Below, in pieces: positions 55,372-64,000 of a DNA stretch of 64,000 bases (its first letter is position 1; each line of letters starts with the position of its first letter). The DNA is taken from NCBI RefSeq assembly GCF_024347095.1, contig NZ_AP024903.1:2356001-2420000 (forward strand). Direction: 5' to 3'. This DNA comes from Vibrio rhizosphaerae. Its GTDB lineage: Bacteria > Pseudomonadota > Gammaproteobacteria > Enterobacterales > Vibrionaceae. The translations under genes were made by a program, and so were the position numbers. The notes beneath the pieces are model-generated. The model saw only the letters and a list, made by a program, of their open reading frames with translations, was not told the DNA's origin and did not search any database.

Positions 55372-56262
55372 CTACGAATGTTTCATTTGAAAGCAGTTTG
55401 TATAACTCTGACTCAAGGTCGTTAAGAATTTGAAATAGCTCCCTTTTTTCAGAGGAATGTCCGTTGCTAACGGGTCAAGAACCCCGACTTTAGCCGATGT
55501 CCCCCGAGTTACACTCGTAATGACCGATGGTAAGAACTGTGGTTCGGAGAAAATACAGACATTTGACTGCGCTTTGAGCGCTGTTCGGATTTCGATCAAT
55601 GTTTTCGCTCCCGGCTTACGCTCCGGGCTAACGGTAAAATGACCGATATTATTGAGATGGTAATGGGCTTCAAAATAGTCATACGCATCATGAAAAACAT
55701 AATACGGATAGTGGTGATAAGGTGCTAATTGCGCCTGAATCTGCTGATCTGTTTGGGTCAGCTGCGCTAAAAAGTGTGTCAGATTTGCCTGATATTGCTG
55801 AGCATGGTCAGGGTCTTGTTGAATCAGACGCGCAGCAATTGCTTGTGCAACGACACGAACCTGCTCAATTCCCATCCAGAAGTGAGGATTGATATTGCCA
55901 TGGTGATGGTGCCCATCGTCATGATGGTCTGCTGAAAAATGCTTAAACGGTACACCTTTGATCTGGCTAATCATCAATTGATTGGTCTGATGCGATAAAA
56001 CCTTCGACAAAAACGGCTCGAGTCCATCACCAAACCAAATAACCAAATCCGCTTGCTTGATTCGCTTTACATCCGAAGGACGAAGTGCATAATCATGCGG
56101 CGAAGTATTCGGTGCAAGTAACACATCAGGCTCACTCACACCTGCCATTAATTCATAGCTAATCATTTGAATCGGTTTGATACTGGTTAATACATCAAGT
56201 GCCCATGCTGGAATCGACAGGCCCAAAAGTAGTATGACTGTGGAAAGACGAAAGAACTTCAT
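55372..56262 (-). CDS. znuA: Periplasmic zinc-binding protein ZnuA
   Basis: A 296-residue cluster A-I binding protein. The signal peptide is MKFFRLSTVILLLGLSIPAW. The zinc ligands are expected in SPHDYALRPSD, NPHFWMG and GHFTVSPERKPG, and the His-rich loop ADHHDDGHHHHGN gathers zinc. It passes zinc to ZnuBC. It is divergent from znuC across 80 bases holding the Zur box. Confidence 0.96.
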   Translation of the reverse strand: MKFFRLSTVILLLGLSIPAWALDVLTSIKPIQMISYELMAGVSEPDVLLAPNTSPHDYALRPSDVKRIKQADLVIWFGDGLEPFLSKVLSHQTNQLMISQIKGVPFKHFSADHHDDGHHHHGNINPHFWMGIEQVRVVAQAIAARLIQQDPDHAQQYQANLTHFLAQLTQTDQQIQAQLAPYHHYPYYVFHDAYDYFEAHYHLNNIGHFTVSPERKPGAKTLIEIRTALKAQSNVCIFSEPQFLPSVITSVTRGTSAKVGVLDPLATDIPLKKGSYFKFLTTLSQSYTNCFQMKHS

Positions 56263-56300
56263 GAAATTAATCCCTTAGTTATGGCTTCAATTTGCCATAA

Positions 56301-56317
56301 ATGTTATATTATAACAT
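56301..56317. promoter_or_regulatory. Zur box between znuA and znuC
   Basis: ATGTTATATTATAACAT is a perfect palindrome that matches the gammaproteobacterial Zur consensus (ATGTTATAnTATAACAT). It lies between the divergent starts of znuA and znuCB and should repress both when zinc is plentiful. Confidence 0.92.
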
Positions 56318-56342
56318 AACCATTTTGCAAACGAGTTATTTC

Positions 56343-57131
56343 ATGTCAACGCTGATCGAGCTACAAGATGTTTGCGTCGCATTCCATCAAAAGAACGTGT
56401 TAGACCATATCAGCCTTCGTGTCGAACAGGGAAAAATCACCACCCTCATCGGTCCGAATGGTGCGGGAAAATCAACACTGGTGAAAGTTTTATTAGGGCA
56501 ACAAACGATTGCATCCGGCAAAATTACCCGTTCACCCCGACTCAAAATTGGCTACGTTCCTCAAAAGCTTCGTTTGAACGAAACCCTGCCGCTGACAGTA
56601 CAACGTTTTCTGAAACTTGCCGGTCGCTATAGCCGGCAGGAACTCAATGATGCCCTGACACTGGTCGGTGCAGCTCACCTCGCCCATAACAGTATGCACC
56701 ATTTGTCTGGCGGGGAGACACAACGTGTGTTACTCGCTCGGGCACTACTACAACGACCTGACGTTTTGATGCTGGACGAACCCACTCAAGGTGTTGATGT
56801 TCAGGGGCAAATTGATCTCTATGAATTGATTCAAACACTGAGACAACGTTTCGGCTGTTCTGTTTTCATGGTGTCTCATGATCTCCACTTAGTGATGGCA
56901 CAAACAGACCATGTGATCTGCCTGCAGCACCATATCTGTTGCCACGGCGCCCCTGCTGACATCACCCGGCATCCTAATTATATTGCGTTGTTCGGTCAGT
57001 CTCGTCAGGAAGAATCACTCGCCTTCTATCATCATGAACATCAGCATCATCATGACCTCGCCGGGCAACCGGTTTCTGGCGATGCGACCCAATGTAACCA
57101 CCACTCTCACGGACATCATCACCATGGTTGA
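56343..57131 (+). CDS. znuC: Zinc ABC transporter ATPase ZnuC
   Basis: A 262-residue ATPase. Walker A is GPNGAGKST, the signature is LSGGETQRVLLA, Walker B is VLMLDEPTQGVD, and the switch His is in VSHDLHLVM. The last 35 residues are His-rich (HHEHQHHHD, then HHSHGHHHH) and may bind zinc in the cytoplasm. ATG 56343 (MSTLIELQD) was chosen; the frame is open 14 codons up into the Zur region. It overlaps znuB by 8 bases. Confidence 0.95.
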   Translation: MSTLIELQDVCVAFHQKNVLDHISLRVEQGKITTLIGPNGAGKSTLVKVLLGQQTIASGKITRSPRLKIGYVPQKLRLNETLPLTVQRFLKLAGRYSRQELNDALTLVGAAHLAHNSMHHLSGGETQRVLLARALLQRPDVLMLDEPTQGVDVQGQIDLYELIQTLRQRFGCSVFMVSHDLHLVMAQTDHVICLQHHICCHGAPADITRHPNYIALFGQSRQEESLAFYHHEHQHHHDLAGQPVSGDATQCNHHSHGHHHHG

Positions 57132-57909
57132 GATTATACTGCCTGCCATTCTCGCAGGGATCGGCATCGCGCTGATAGCAGGCCCGCTTGGCTCTTTTGT
57201 CGTATGGCGTAAGATGGCTTATTTCGGCGATACACTCGCGCACGCATCTTTGATGGGTTTAGCCTTTGGCTTTTTACTGGATATCAATCTCAACCTTGCT
57301 CTCTTGGTATGTTGTTTAGCGATCGCAACCATTTTAGTTGTGTTGCAAAGACAAAAATTTATCGCCACAGATACCCTATTGGGGATTCTTGCTCACAGCT
57401 CTCTCTCGGTCGGTTTAATTGCCGTCAGTTTTCTCAATGATGTCCGTATCGATCTGATGAGCTATCTGTTTGGTGATCTCCTTGCGGTCACACCGAGTGA
57501 TTTATATTTCATTTGGGGAGGCGTGTTGGTCATTGCCATTTTGCTCTACTTCATCTGGCAACCATTGCTTTCTGCGACGGTGAACGAAGAACTTGCCTCG
57601 GTGGAAGGCACCAATACCGATCTGATGCAGCTTTTACTGATGCTGATGATTGGTCTGGTGATAGCTGTCGGCATGAAATTTGTCGGCGCCCTGATCATTA
57701 CTTCACTCTTAATTATCCCGGCTGCCAGTGCCCGGCGTTTATCTGCAACTCCGGAACAAATGGCGATGATTGCATCAGCAATTGGTATGATTGCTGTCCT
57801 GAGCGGACTCTACCTTTCATGGGAATTTGACACGCCAGCAGGCCCATCCGTGGTCATCTCTGCCAGTTGTTTATTTCTTTTGAGTCATTTAGTCAAAAGT
57901 AAAGCTTAA
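57124..57909 (+). CDS. znuB: Zinc ABC transporter permease ZnuB
   Basis: A 261-residue permease with about eight helices, opening MVEIILPAILAGIGIALIAG and the typical FVVWRKMAYFGDTLAHASLMG. It conducts zinc with ZnuA and ZnuC. ATG 57124 lies in CACCATGG at the end of the His-rich tail of znuC, so translation is coupled. The gene ends at a bidirectional terminator shared with sucD. Confidence 0.95.
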   Translation: MVEIILPAILAGIGIALIAGPLGSFVVWRKMAYFGDTLAHASLMGLAFGFLLDINLNLALLVCCLAIATILVVLQRQKFIATDTLLGILAHSSLSVGLIAVSFLNDVRIDLMSYLFGDLLAVTPSDLYFIWGGVLVIAILLYFIWQPLLSATVNEELASVEGTNTDLMQLLLMLMIGLVIAVGMKFVGALIITSLLIIPAASARRLSATPEQMAMIASAIGMIAVLSGLYLSWEFDTPAGPSVVISASCLFLLSHLVKSKA

Positions 57910-57943
57910 AAAAATCCCCCTCAATGATTTGAGGGGGATTTTT
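57910..57943. terminator. Bidirectional terminator between znuB and sucD
   Basis: AAAAATCCCCCTCAA pairs perfectly with TTGAGGGGGATTTTT around TGAT. A and T runs flank both sides, so it can end both convergent transcripts. Confidence 0.92.
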
Positions 57944-57966
57944 CTATCATTAGACTGGCGAGATGT

Positions 57967-58839
57967 TTACCAGCCAGTGACTTCTCTTAAAGCCTGACCG
58001 ATATTGGCGAGACTTTTCACGGTTTTAACACCGGCCGCTTCAAGTGCAGCAAACTTCTCATCCGCTGTGCCTTTACCACCGGAAATAATGGCACCTGCGT
58101 GTCCCATCCGTTTGCCCGGAGGCGCTGTCACGCCCGCAATGTAAGATACAACCGGCTTGGTTACATGATCTTTAATGAACGCAGCCGCTTCTTCTTCAGC
58201 GGTACCACCGATTTCACCGATCATCACAATCGCTTCAGTTTCTGGGTCGTCTTGGAACAACTTCAAAATATCAATAAAGTTTGACCCGGGAATCGGATCA
58301 CCACCAATACCAACACAAGTCGACTGACCAAACCCTTCATCAGTCGTTTGTTTCACCGCTTCATAAGTTAATGTACCGGAACGAGACACAATACCGACTT
58401 TACCTTTCTTATGAATATGCCCGGGCATGATACCAATCTTGCACTCATCCGGTGTAATCACTCCCGGACAGTTTGGACCAATCATACGCACGCCGGCTTC
58501 ATCCAGACGCACTTTCACATCAAGCAGATCGAGTGTTGGAATCCCTTCAGTGATAGTTACAATCAGTTCAATACCTGCATCGATCGCTTCTAGGATTGCA
58601 TCTTTACAGAAAGGTGCCGGAACATAGATAACCGATGCGGTTGCACCAGTTGCTTCAACGGCTTCACGCACAGTATTGAACACAGGAAGCCCCAAATGGG
58701 TTTGACCGCCCTTGCCCGGTGATACGCCACCGACCATTTGTGTACCGTACGCGATTGCTTGCTCAGAGTGGAAAGTACCTTGTCCGCCAGTGAATCCCTG
58801 ACAGATCACTTTGGTCTCTTTATTAATCAATACAGACAT
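57967..58839 (-). CDS. sucD: Succinyl-CoA synthetase alpha subunit
   Basis: A 290-residue subunit. The CoA-binding Rossmann start is [17 protein letters not shown], and the phosphorylated active-site His is in [16 protein letters not shown]. With SucC it turns succinyl-CoA and ADP (or GDP) to succinate, CoA and nucleoside triphosphate in the TCA cycle. It overlaps sucC by one base. Last gene of the leftward suc operon. Confidence 0.97.
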   Translation of the reverse strand: MSVLINKETKVICQGFTGGQGTFHSEQAIAYGTQMVGGVSPGKGGQTHLGLPVFNTVREAVEATGATASVIYVPAPFCKDAILEAIDAGIELIVTITEGIPTLDLLDVKVRLDEAGVRMIGPNCPGVITPDECKIGIMPGHIHKKGKVGIVSRSGTLTYEAVKQTTDEGFGQSTCVGIGGDPIPGSNFIDILKLFQDDPETEAIVMIGEIGGTAEEEAAAFIKDHVTKPVVSYIAGVTAPPGKRMGHAGAIISGGKGTADEKFAALEAAGVKTVKSLANIGQALREVTGW

Positions 58840-60005
58840 TATTTACCCTCCGCAGCAGCTACAACTTTCTCAGCAGCTTCAGTTAACGAAGTTGCAGCAA
58901 TAATGTTCAATCCACTCTCTTCCAGCTTCTTCGTTCCGAGTTCAGCGTTGTTCCCTTCAAGACGAACCACGACAGGCACAGAAACCCCAACTTCTTCAAC
59001 CGCACCGATAATACCGTCAGCGATCAGGTCACAGCGAACAATGCCACCGAAGATATTGACCAGCACTGCTTGTACATTCTTGTCAGAAAGAATGATTTTG
59101 AAAGCTTCGGTCACACGCTCTTTGGTTGCACCGCCACCAACATCTAAGAAGTTCGCCGGGCTGCCGCCATGCAGGTTCACGATATCCATCGTCCCCATTG
59201 CCAGACCGGCACCGTTGACCATACAGCCAATATTTCCGTCAAGCGCAACGTAGTTCAGTTCCCACTGGGCTGCATGCGCTTCACGCTCATCTTCCTGTGA
59301 AGGATCGTGCATTTCTCTCAGTTTTGGCTGACGATACATGGCATTCGAGTCAATGTTGATTTTCCCATCAAGGCAAAGCAGATTGCCGTCTCCGGTAATG
59401 ATCAGCGGGTTAATTTCAAGGAGTGCCAGATCATACTGACTGAACATTTCACCAAGACCCATGAAGATTTTGACGAATTGTTTAATCTGATCGCCTTTGA
59501 GACCCAGCTTAAATGCCAGTTCACGTCCCTGATAAGGTTGCGGCCCTACCAGCGGATCGATAGCGGCTTTATGAATCAGTTCCGGGGTTTCTTCAGCAAC
59601 TTTCTCAATCTCAACACCACCTTCAGTCGATGCCATAAAGACAACACGACGGCTGGCGCGGTCAACCACAGCACCAAGATAAAGTTCGTTCGCAATATCA
59701 GATGCAGCTTCAACTAAGATTTTGGTCACTGGCTGACCATTGGCATCGGTTTGGTAGGTCACCAAATTCTTACCGAGCCACTTCTGGGCAAAATCACGAA
59801 TACCATCTTTTGTATCGTGTAGTTCAACACCACCAGCTTTTCCCCGGCCACCCGCGTGAACCTGACATTTGACGACCCATTTTGACCCGCCAATTTTACC
59901 TGTGGCTTCTGCAGCTTCCTGTGGGGTGCTGCACGCATAACCATCAGGAACCGGCAGACCAAATTCTGCAAAGAGCTGTTTGGCTTGATATTCATGCAAA
60001 TTCAT
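58839..60005 (-). CDS. sucC: Succinyl-CoA synthetase beta subunit
   Basis: A 388-residue ATP-grasp subunit, same length as in E. coli. It opens [20 protein letters not shown], with [20 protein letters not shown] for nucleotide binding, [12 protein letters not shown], and [16 protein letters not shown] near the C-terminus, which contacts SucD. It binds the nucleotide and sets its specificity. A 192-bp gap with a hairpin separates it from sucB. Confidence 0.97.
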   Translation of the reverse strand: MNLHEYQAKQLFAEFGLPVPDGYACSTPQEAAEATGKIGGSKWVVKCQVHAGGRGKAGGVELHDTKDGIRDFAQKWLGKNLVTYQTDANGQPVTKILVEAASDIANELYLGAVVDRASRRVVFMASTEGGVEIEKVAEETPELIHKAAIDPLVGPQPYQGRELAFKLGLKGDQIKQFVKIFMGLGEMFSQYDLALLEINPLIITGDGNLLCLDGKINIDSNAMYRQPKLREMHDPSQEDEREAHAAQWELNYVALDGNIGCMVNGAGLAMGTMDIVNLHGGSPANFLDVGGGATKERVTEAFKIILSDKNVQAVLVNIFGGIVRCDLIADGIIGAVEEVGVSVPVVVRLEGNNAELGTKKLEESGLNIIAATSLTEAAEKVVAAAEGK

Positions 60006-60157
60006 TGTGCTATTCCGTTGTATATTATTTTTTCATCCAATTTCGCTTCAACGAAACGAAACATTTCGCAGGGTACTCAGTGCGCTGAAACATGACGGCA
60101 TGTTGATTTCCATCCATGCTGACAACACAAGACCAGGTGTTGAGCAACCCAGCCTGC

Positions 60158-60189
60158 ATGGCAGATATCCGGAAGAAGATACCTGCCAT
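60158..60189. other. Imperfect hairpin between sucB and sucC
   Basis: ATGGCAGATATC (60158–60169) and GATACCTGCCAT (60178–60189) pair over 12 bases with one mismatch, nine bases past the sucB stop. It has no T run, so it is more likely an mRNA stabiliser or processing site. The rest of 60006–60157 holds no gene. Confidence 0.55.
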
Positions 60190-60197
60190 ATCATTGA

Positions 60198-61406
60198 TTA
60201 AACATCCAACAACAAGCGTGTCGGATCTTCCAGCAGTTCTTTAATCGTGACGAGGAACCCGACCGATTCACGACCATCAATCAAACGATGGTCATAAGAA
60301 AGTGCCAGATACATCATTGGCAGTATTTCTACTTTGCCATTGACCGCCATCGGACGCTCTTGGATTTTATGCATGCCAAGGATTGCGGCTTGAGGCGGGT
60401 TAATGATTGGTGTAGACATCAGAGAACCAAACACACCACCATTGGTGACAGTAAAGTTACCACCGGTCAGTTCTTCAACGGTGAGCTTACCGTCACGGCC
60501 TTTTTCTGCCAGCGCTTTGATTCCTTTTTCGATCTCAGCAACACTCAACATATCGCAGTCTTTCAGGACGGGGGTCACCAGTCCACGTGGCGTTGACACA
60601 GCAATACTAATATCGAAGAAGTTGTGATAGACAATATCACTGCCATCAATGGAAGCATTCACTTCAGGATAACGTTTCAGCGCTTCTGTGACTGCCTTAA
60701 TGTAGAACGACATAAACCCGAGACGGATATCATGTCTCTTCTCAAACAGGTCTTTGTACTGTTTGCGTAGATCCATAATTGGTTTCATGTTGACTTCATT
60801 GAACGTTGTCAGCATGGCAGTACTGTTTTTTGCTTCCAGTAATCGTTCAGCCACGCGCTTACGCAAACGAGTCATCGGTACACGCTTTTCGCTTCTTGCA
60901 GCCGCAGGTACTGCAATCGATTCTTGTTGTTCGGCTGTCGAACCTTTAGATGCAGAGGCCAGATGCGCTTCAACATCTTCACGAGTAATTCGGCCACCGA
61001 CACCAGTACCTTTGACCTGAGAAACTTCCAGACCATGTTCTGCCATCAAACGGCGTACCGCAGGACTCAACGCATCGTTAGTCTCTTCATTCAGGTTCGC
61101 TTTATGTCGCTTATCCGGAGAAGGCTGAGTCGATGTTGTTTTCTCTGATGTCGGTTCACCGGCAACCGCACCGGGTTTCAGCTTCCCGAGCAGTTGCTTT
61201 GATGTCACCGTTGCACCTTCATCCTGCTCGATCGATTCAAGCACTCCGGCCTCTGGCGCGGGTACTTCTAAGACAACTTTGTCTGTTTCGATTTCAACGA
61301 GGACTTCATCACGCTCAACCGCATCACCCGCTTTTTTATGCCAAGTTGCTACGGTTGCATCTGCTACCGATTCAGGTAAATCTGGAACCAGAATTTCAAC
61401 TGTCAT
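60198..61406 (-). CDS. sucB: 2-oxoglutarate dehydrogenase E2, dihydrolipoyl succinyltransferase
   Basis: A 402-residue E2. One lipoyl domain has Lys in [14 protein letters not shown] linker follows, then the E1/E3-binding segment ([29 protein letters not shown]), and the catalytic domain with His and Asp in [11 protein letters not shown]. It makes succinyl-CoA and forms the 24-mer core of the complex. It lies 27 bases after sucA on the same strand. E3 (Lpd) is not in view. Confidence 0.97.
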   Translation of the reverse strand: MTVEILVPDLPESVADATVATWHKKAGDAVERDEVLVEIETDKVVLEVPAPEAGVLESIEQDEGATVTSKQLLGKLKPGAVAGEPTSEKTTSTQPSPDKRHKANLNEETNDALSPAVRRLMAEHGLEVSQVKGTGVGGRITREDVEAHLASASKGSTAEQQESIAVPAAARSEKRVPMTRLRKRVAERLLEAKNSTAMLTTFNEVNMKPIMDLRKQYKDLFEKRHDIRLGFMSFYIKAVTEALKRYPEVNASIDGSDIVYHNFFDISIAVSTPRGLVTPVLKDCDMLSVAEIEKGIKALAEKGRDGKLTVEELTGGNFTVTNGGVFGSLMSTPIINPPQAAILGMHKIQERPMAVNGKVEILPMMYLALSYDHRLIDGRESVGFLVTIKELLEDPTRLLLDV

Positions 61407-61433
61407 ATTTATTTTTCCTTTTATTTCTAGTTC

Positions 61434-64000
61434 TTAATCTAGTTTCAACGCATCATCAACGAGCGCTTTCTGCTGTTTCAAATGAACCGACATATAACCA
61501 ACAGCCGGAGAAGCCGAAGCAGGACGTCCTGCATATTTCAGCTCAGCACCGGCAGGAATTGCGGCCCGGAAATTATGCTGGCTGCTGTACCATGCGCCCT
61601 GATTTTGTGGTTCTTCCTGACACCAGACGTAATCCACAACATTGGTATAAGGCGCAATGGCAGCCCGGACATCTTCCAGCGGGAATGGATACAACTGCTC
61701 GATACGGACAATCGCAACATCCCCTTGCTCGTTATTGCGTCGCTGTGCCAGCAAATCGTAATAGACTTTACCAGAACAGAAGACCACACGTTTCACCTGA
61801 GCTGCATCGAGCTCATCAACTTCCGGAATCGCGGGTTGGAAAGTACCACTCGCCAAATCTTCCAGCGAAGAGACACACAGTGGATGCCGTAGCAGAGATT
61901 TGGGTGACATCACAATCAGAGGACGACGCATTGGACGAATCACCTGACGCCGGAGCATGTGATACACCTGAGCTGGTGTCGAAGGCACGATCACTTGCAT
62001 ATTTTGCTCAGCACAAAGTTGCAGGTAACGTTCGAGGCGTGCGGAAGAGTGTTCCGGCCCCTGTCCTTCATAGCCATGTGGCAATAACATGGTAATCCCA
62101 CATAAGCGGGCCCATTTCTGTTCACCGGAAGAAATGAACTGATCGATCACCACCTGAGCGCCATTGGCAAAATCACCAAATTGCGCTTCCCAGATTGTTA
62201 AACCACCGGGTTCGGCTGTAGCATAACCATATTCAAAAGCCAGTACAGCTTCTTCGGATAACACCGAGTCAATGACTTGGAACGGTCCTTGATTACTGTG
62301 GAGGTTCTTCAGCGGTACATAGGTACTTGCATCATTTTGGTTATGAAGTACAGAGTGGCGATGGAAGAAGGTGCCTCGTCCTGAATCCTGACCGGAGATC
62401 CGGATCCGATGGCCATCATCAACTAACGTTGCATAGGCCAGAATCTCGGCCATACCCCAGTCCAGTAATTTTTCACCGTTAATCATCGCCAGACGATCGG
62501 TGTAAATTTTTTCGACACGACTTTGCAATTGATGACTTTCCGGATACAAGCAAACACGTTTACCAATATCTTTCAGCCGCTCTAAGTCAAACTCGTTTTT
62601 CCAGACTTCATCCCATTCGTGAGATAAATAAGGAGACCAGTCAACCGAGTGCATCGCCATAGGACGCCACTCTTTGACAACCACTTCCCCGTGATCCAAT
62701 GCATCTCGGTACTCATTGACTGCCTGAGTGACAAATTCAGCATCAGCATCCTGACGCTCGATCAGTAAATCACCATACAGCTTACGTGGTGTCGGATGCT
62801 TTTTAATCTTTTGATACATCAGAGGCTGAGTCGCATTCGGCTCATCCGCTTCGTTGTGACCATGACGACGATAGCACACCAGATCAACCACAACATCCTG
62901 ACGAAATGTATTCCGATAATCCAATGCAATATGGGTAACAAATGCAACGGCTTCTGGATCGTCAGCATTCACGTGGAAAATCGGTGCCTGAACCATTTTT
63001 GCAATATCAGTACAATACATGGTCGATCGTGTATCGCGTGGGTTCGAGGTGGTAAATCCGACTTGGTTGTTGATCACGATACGAACCGTGCCCCCAACCT
63101 GATAACCACGCGCCTGAGACATATTGAATGTTTCGGCAACCACACCCTGACCGGTCACTGCTGAGTCACCATGAATGGTGATCGGCAGCACTTTTGAACC
63201 ATCTTTATCACCCAATCGGTCTTGACGAGCCCGAACGGAGCCCATAACAACAGGGTTAACGATTTCCAAGTGTGAAGGGTTAAATGCCAGTGCTAAATGG
63301 ATATTGCCACCCGGGGTCGCAAAATCAGCGGAGAATCCCTGATGGTATTTCACATCCCCGGTGCCCCACGTCTCATCGTGCTTGCCCGCAAACTCATCGA
63401 ACAAATCCTGAGGTCGTTTCCCTAAAACATTGACCAGCATGTTTAGACGCCCACGGTGGGCCATTCCGACGACCGCCTCGCGCATCCCCTGAGAGCCCGC
63501 ACGACGGATCAATTCTTTCATCATGGGGATGAGAGCATCACCGCCTTCAAGAGAGAAGCGCTTTGCACCGGGAAATTTGGCGCCCAGATAGCGTTCCAAA
63601 CCTTCCGCAGCAGTCAACTCTTCAAGGAAAGTAATTTTCTCTTCTTTTGTAAAGGAGGGCTGGCCGACTACCGATTCCAGACGCTGCTGAATCCAGCGCT
63701 TTTGCTCGGTATTGGTCATGTGCATATATTCTGCACCGATAGAACCACAATAGATTTGATTCAGAGACTCATGAATATCCTTAAGCTTCATGGTCTCCTG
63801 ACCTATCGCAAAAGAACCGACATTGAATGTCTCTTCCATGTCTTCGGGGTTGAGATTATGAAATGAGGGGTCAAGCTCAGCCACGGTCGGTCGCTGCCAT
63901 AGACCGAGTGGGTCTAACTGAGCTGCTTCATGACCGCGGAAGCGGTACGCATTAATTAACTGTAATACTCTTACTTGTTTTGCATCGACATCGGGGTCAC
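61434..64000 (-). CDS. sucA: 2-oxoglutarate dehydrogenase E1, 5' end outside window
   Basis: About 855 C-terminal residues are in the window; the frame stays open to the right edge through AYRFRGHEAAQLDPLGLW, so the first 80 or so residues are missing and the apparent GTG at 63884 is not the true start. TPP binding is at HGDSAVTGQGVVAE and INNQVGFTTSNPRDTRS; the E1o core shows GMAHRGRLNMLVNVLGK, CYRRHGHNEADEP and SGQDSGRGTFFHRHSVLH. It decarboxylates 2-oxoglutarate and succinylates the lipoyl arm of SucB. The sdh genes probably lie further upstream. Confidence 0.97.
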   Translation of the reverse strand, partial: DPDVDAKQVRVLQLINAYRFRGHEAAQLDPLGLWQRPTVAELDPSFHNLNPEDMEETFNVGSFAIGQETMKLKDIHESLNQIYCGSIGAEYMHMTNTEQKRWIQQRLESVVGQPSFTKEEKITFLEELTAAEGLERYLGAKFPGAKRFSLEGGDALIPMMKELIRRAGSQGMREAVVGMAHRGRLNMLVNVLGKRPQDLFDEFAGKHDETWGTGDVKYHQGFSADFATPGGNIHLALAFNPSHLEIVNPVVMGSVRARQDRLGDKDGSKVLPITIHGDSAVTGQGVVAETFNMSQARGYQVGGTVRIVINNQVGFTTSNPRDTRSTMYCTDIAKMVQAPIFHVNADDPEAVAFVTHIALDYRNTFRQDVVVDLVCYRRHGHNEADEPNATQPLMYQKIKKHPTPRKLYGDLLIERQDADAEFVTQAVNEYRDALDHGEVVVKEWRPMAMHSVDWSPYLSHEWDEVWKNEFDLERLKDIGKRVCLYPESHQLQSRVEKIYTDRLAMINGEKLLDWGMAEILAYATLVDDGHRIRISGQDSGRGTFFHRHSVLHNQNDASTYVPLKNLHSNQGPFQVIDSVLSEEAVLAFEYGYATAEPGGLTIWEAQFGDFANGAQVVIDQFISSGEQKWARLCGITMLLPHGYEGQGPEHSSARLERYLQLCAEQNMQVIVPSTPAQVYHMLRRQVIRPMRRPLIVMSPKSLLRHPLCVSSLEDLASGTFQPAIPEVDELDAAQVKRVVFCSGKVYYDLLAQRRNNEQGDVAIVRIEQLYPFPLEDVRAAIAPYTNVVDYVWCQEEPQNQGAWYSSQHNFRAAIPAGAELKYAGRPASASPAVGYMSVHLKQQKALVDDALKLD

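Noticed and set aside
1..64000. CRISPR arrays, tRNA/rRNA genes, insertion sequences, prophage or defence islands
   Set aside because: No regularly spaced repeats, cloverleaf patterns, transposase, integrase or nuclease genes were recognised on either strand.
63885..64000. sucA start at the GTG near 63884
   Set aside because: The frame continues upstream with conserved E1 sequence (AYRFRGHEAAQLDPLGLW) to the window edge, so the gene is cut, not started there.

Overview
The window is chromosomal DNA of a Vibrio (Gammaproteobacteria, Vibrionaceae). The strongest evidence is the gene order topB–grxD–sodB–VC2046-type gene–SDR–mlaA–(DUF2802, cheW, parP, parC, cheB, cheA, cheZ, cheY, fliA, flhG, flhF, flhA)–sixA–M16 peptidase–yecM–argS–feoCBA–znuACB–sucDCBA. 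As I recall it, this follows the V. cholerae chromosome I block around VC2043 to VC2087. The ParC/ParP polar chemotaxis genes and the Vibrio-type CheY N-terminus point the same way. Species cannot be fixed by reading, and no phage, transposase, CRISPR, rRNA or tRNA gene was seen.

Region 1 (1–15.7 kb) is an accessory mosaic, mostly on the minus strand. It holds a DHDPS-family aldolase cut by the window edge beside a DeoR–PfkB fusion, a PAS-GAF-GGDEF protein, a His-rich PepSY membrane protein with its DUF2946 partner, a secreted type-B carboxylesterase, the rRNA methyltransferase RlmF, a PepSY–cytochrome b561 pair behind a PmrA/QseB-like box, a HAD sugar phosphatase, a compact ABC-2 exporter operon and a GGDEF-EAL protein.

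Region 2 (16–26 kb) holds a complete oppABCDF oligopeptide importer with a hairpin after oppA, an AraC regulator with a LysE-family exporter, an NADP-dependent oxidoreductase, and a gene-poor AT-rich stretch with one unrecognised small gene.

Region 3 (26–44.8 kb) is core genome: topB, grxD, sodB, a degenerate SDR-like protein, mlaA, then the flagellar/chemotaxis operon transcribed leftward from a sigma-54-like promoter before flhA. FlhF/FlhG set flagellar number and place, FliA drives late genes, CheA/B/W/Y/Z form the signalling core, and ParC/ParP hold the arrays at the pole. The ccm cytochrome c maturation genes, which I recall lying between mlaA and the DUF2802 gene in V. cholerae, are absent here.

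Region 4 (45–64 kb) holds sixA, an insulinase-like protease, yecM, argS, a DoxX protein, a HIT protein, the ferrous iron system feoABC with a Fur-like site, the zinc importer znuA/znuCB around a perfect Zur-like palindrome, and the 2-oxoglutarate dehydrogenase/succinyl-CoA synthetase genes, with sucA running off the right edge.

No clearly new multi-gene system was found. The best leads are the missing ccm cluster, the triplicated motif in the CheA linker, the SDR without catalytic Tyr/Lys, the DeoR–PfkB fusion, the PmrA-like box before the PepSY–b561 pair, and two repeat/hairpin elements in the 5.4–6.1 kb gap.
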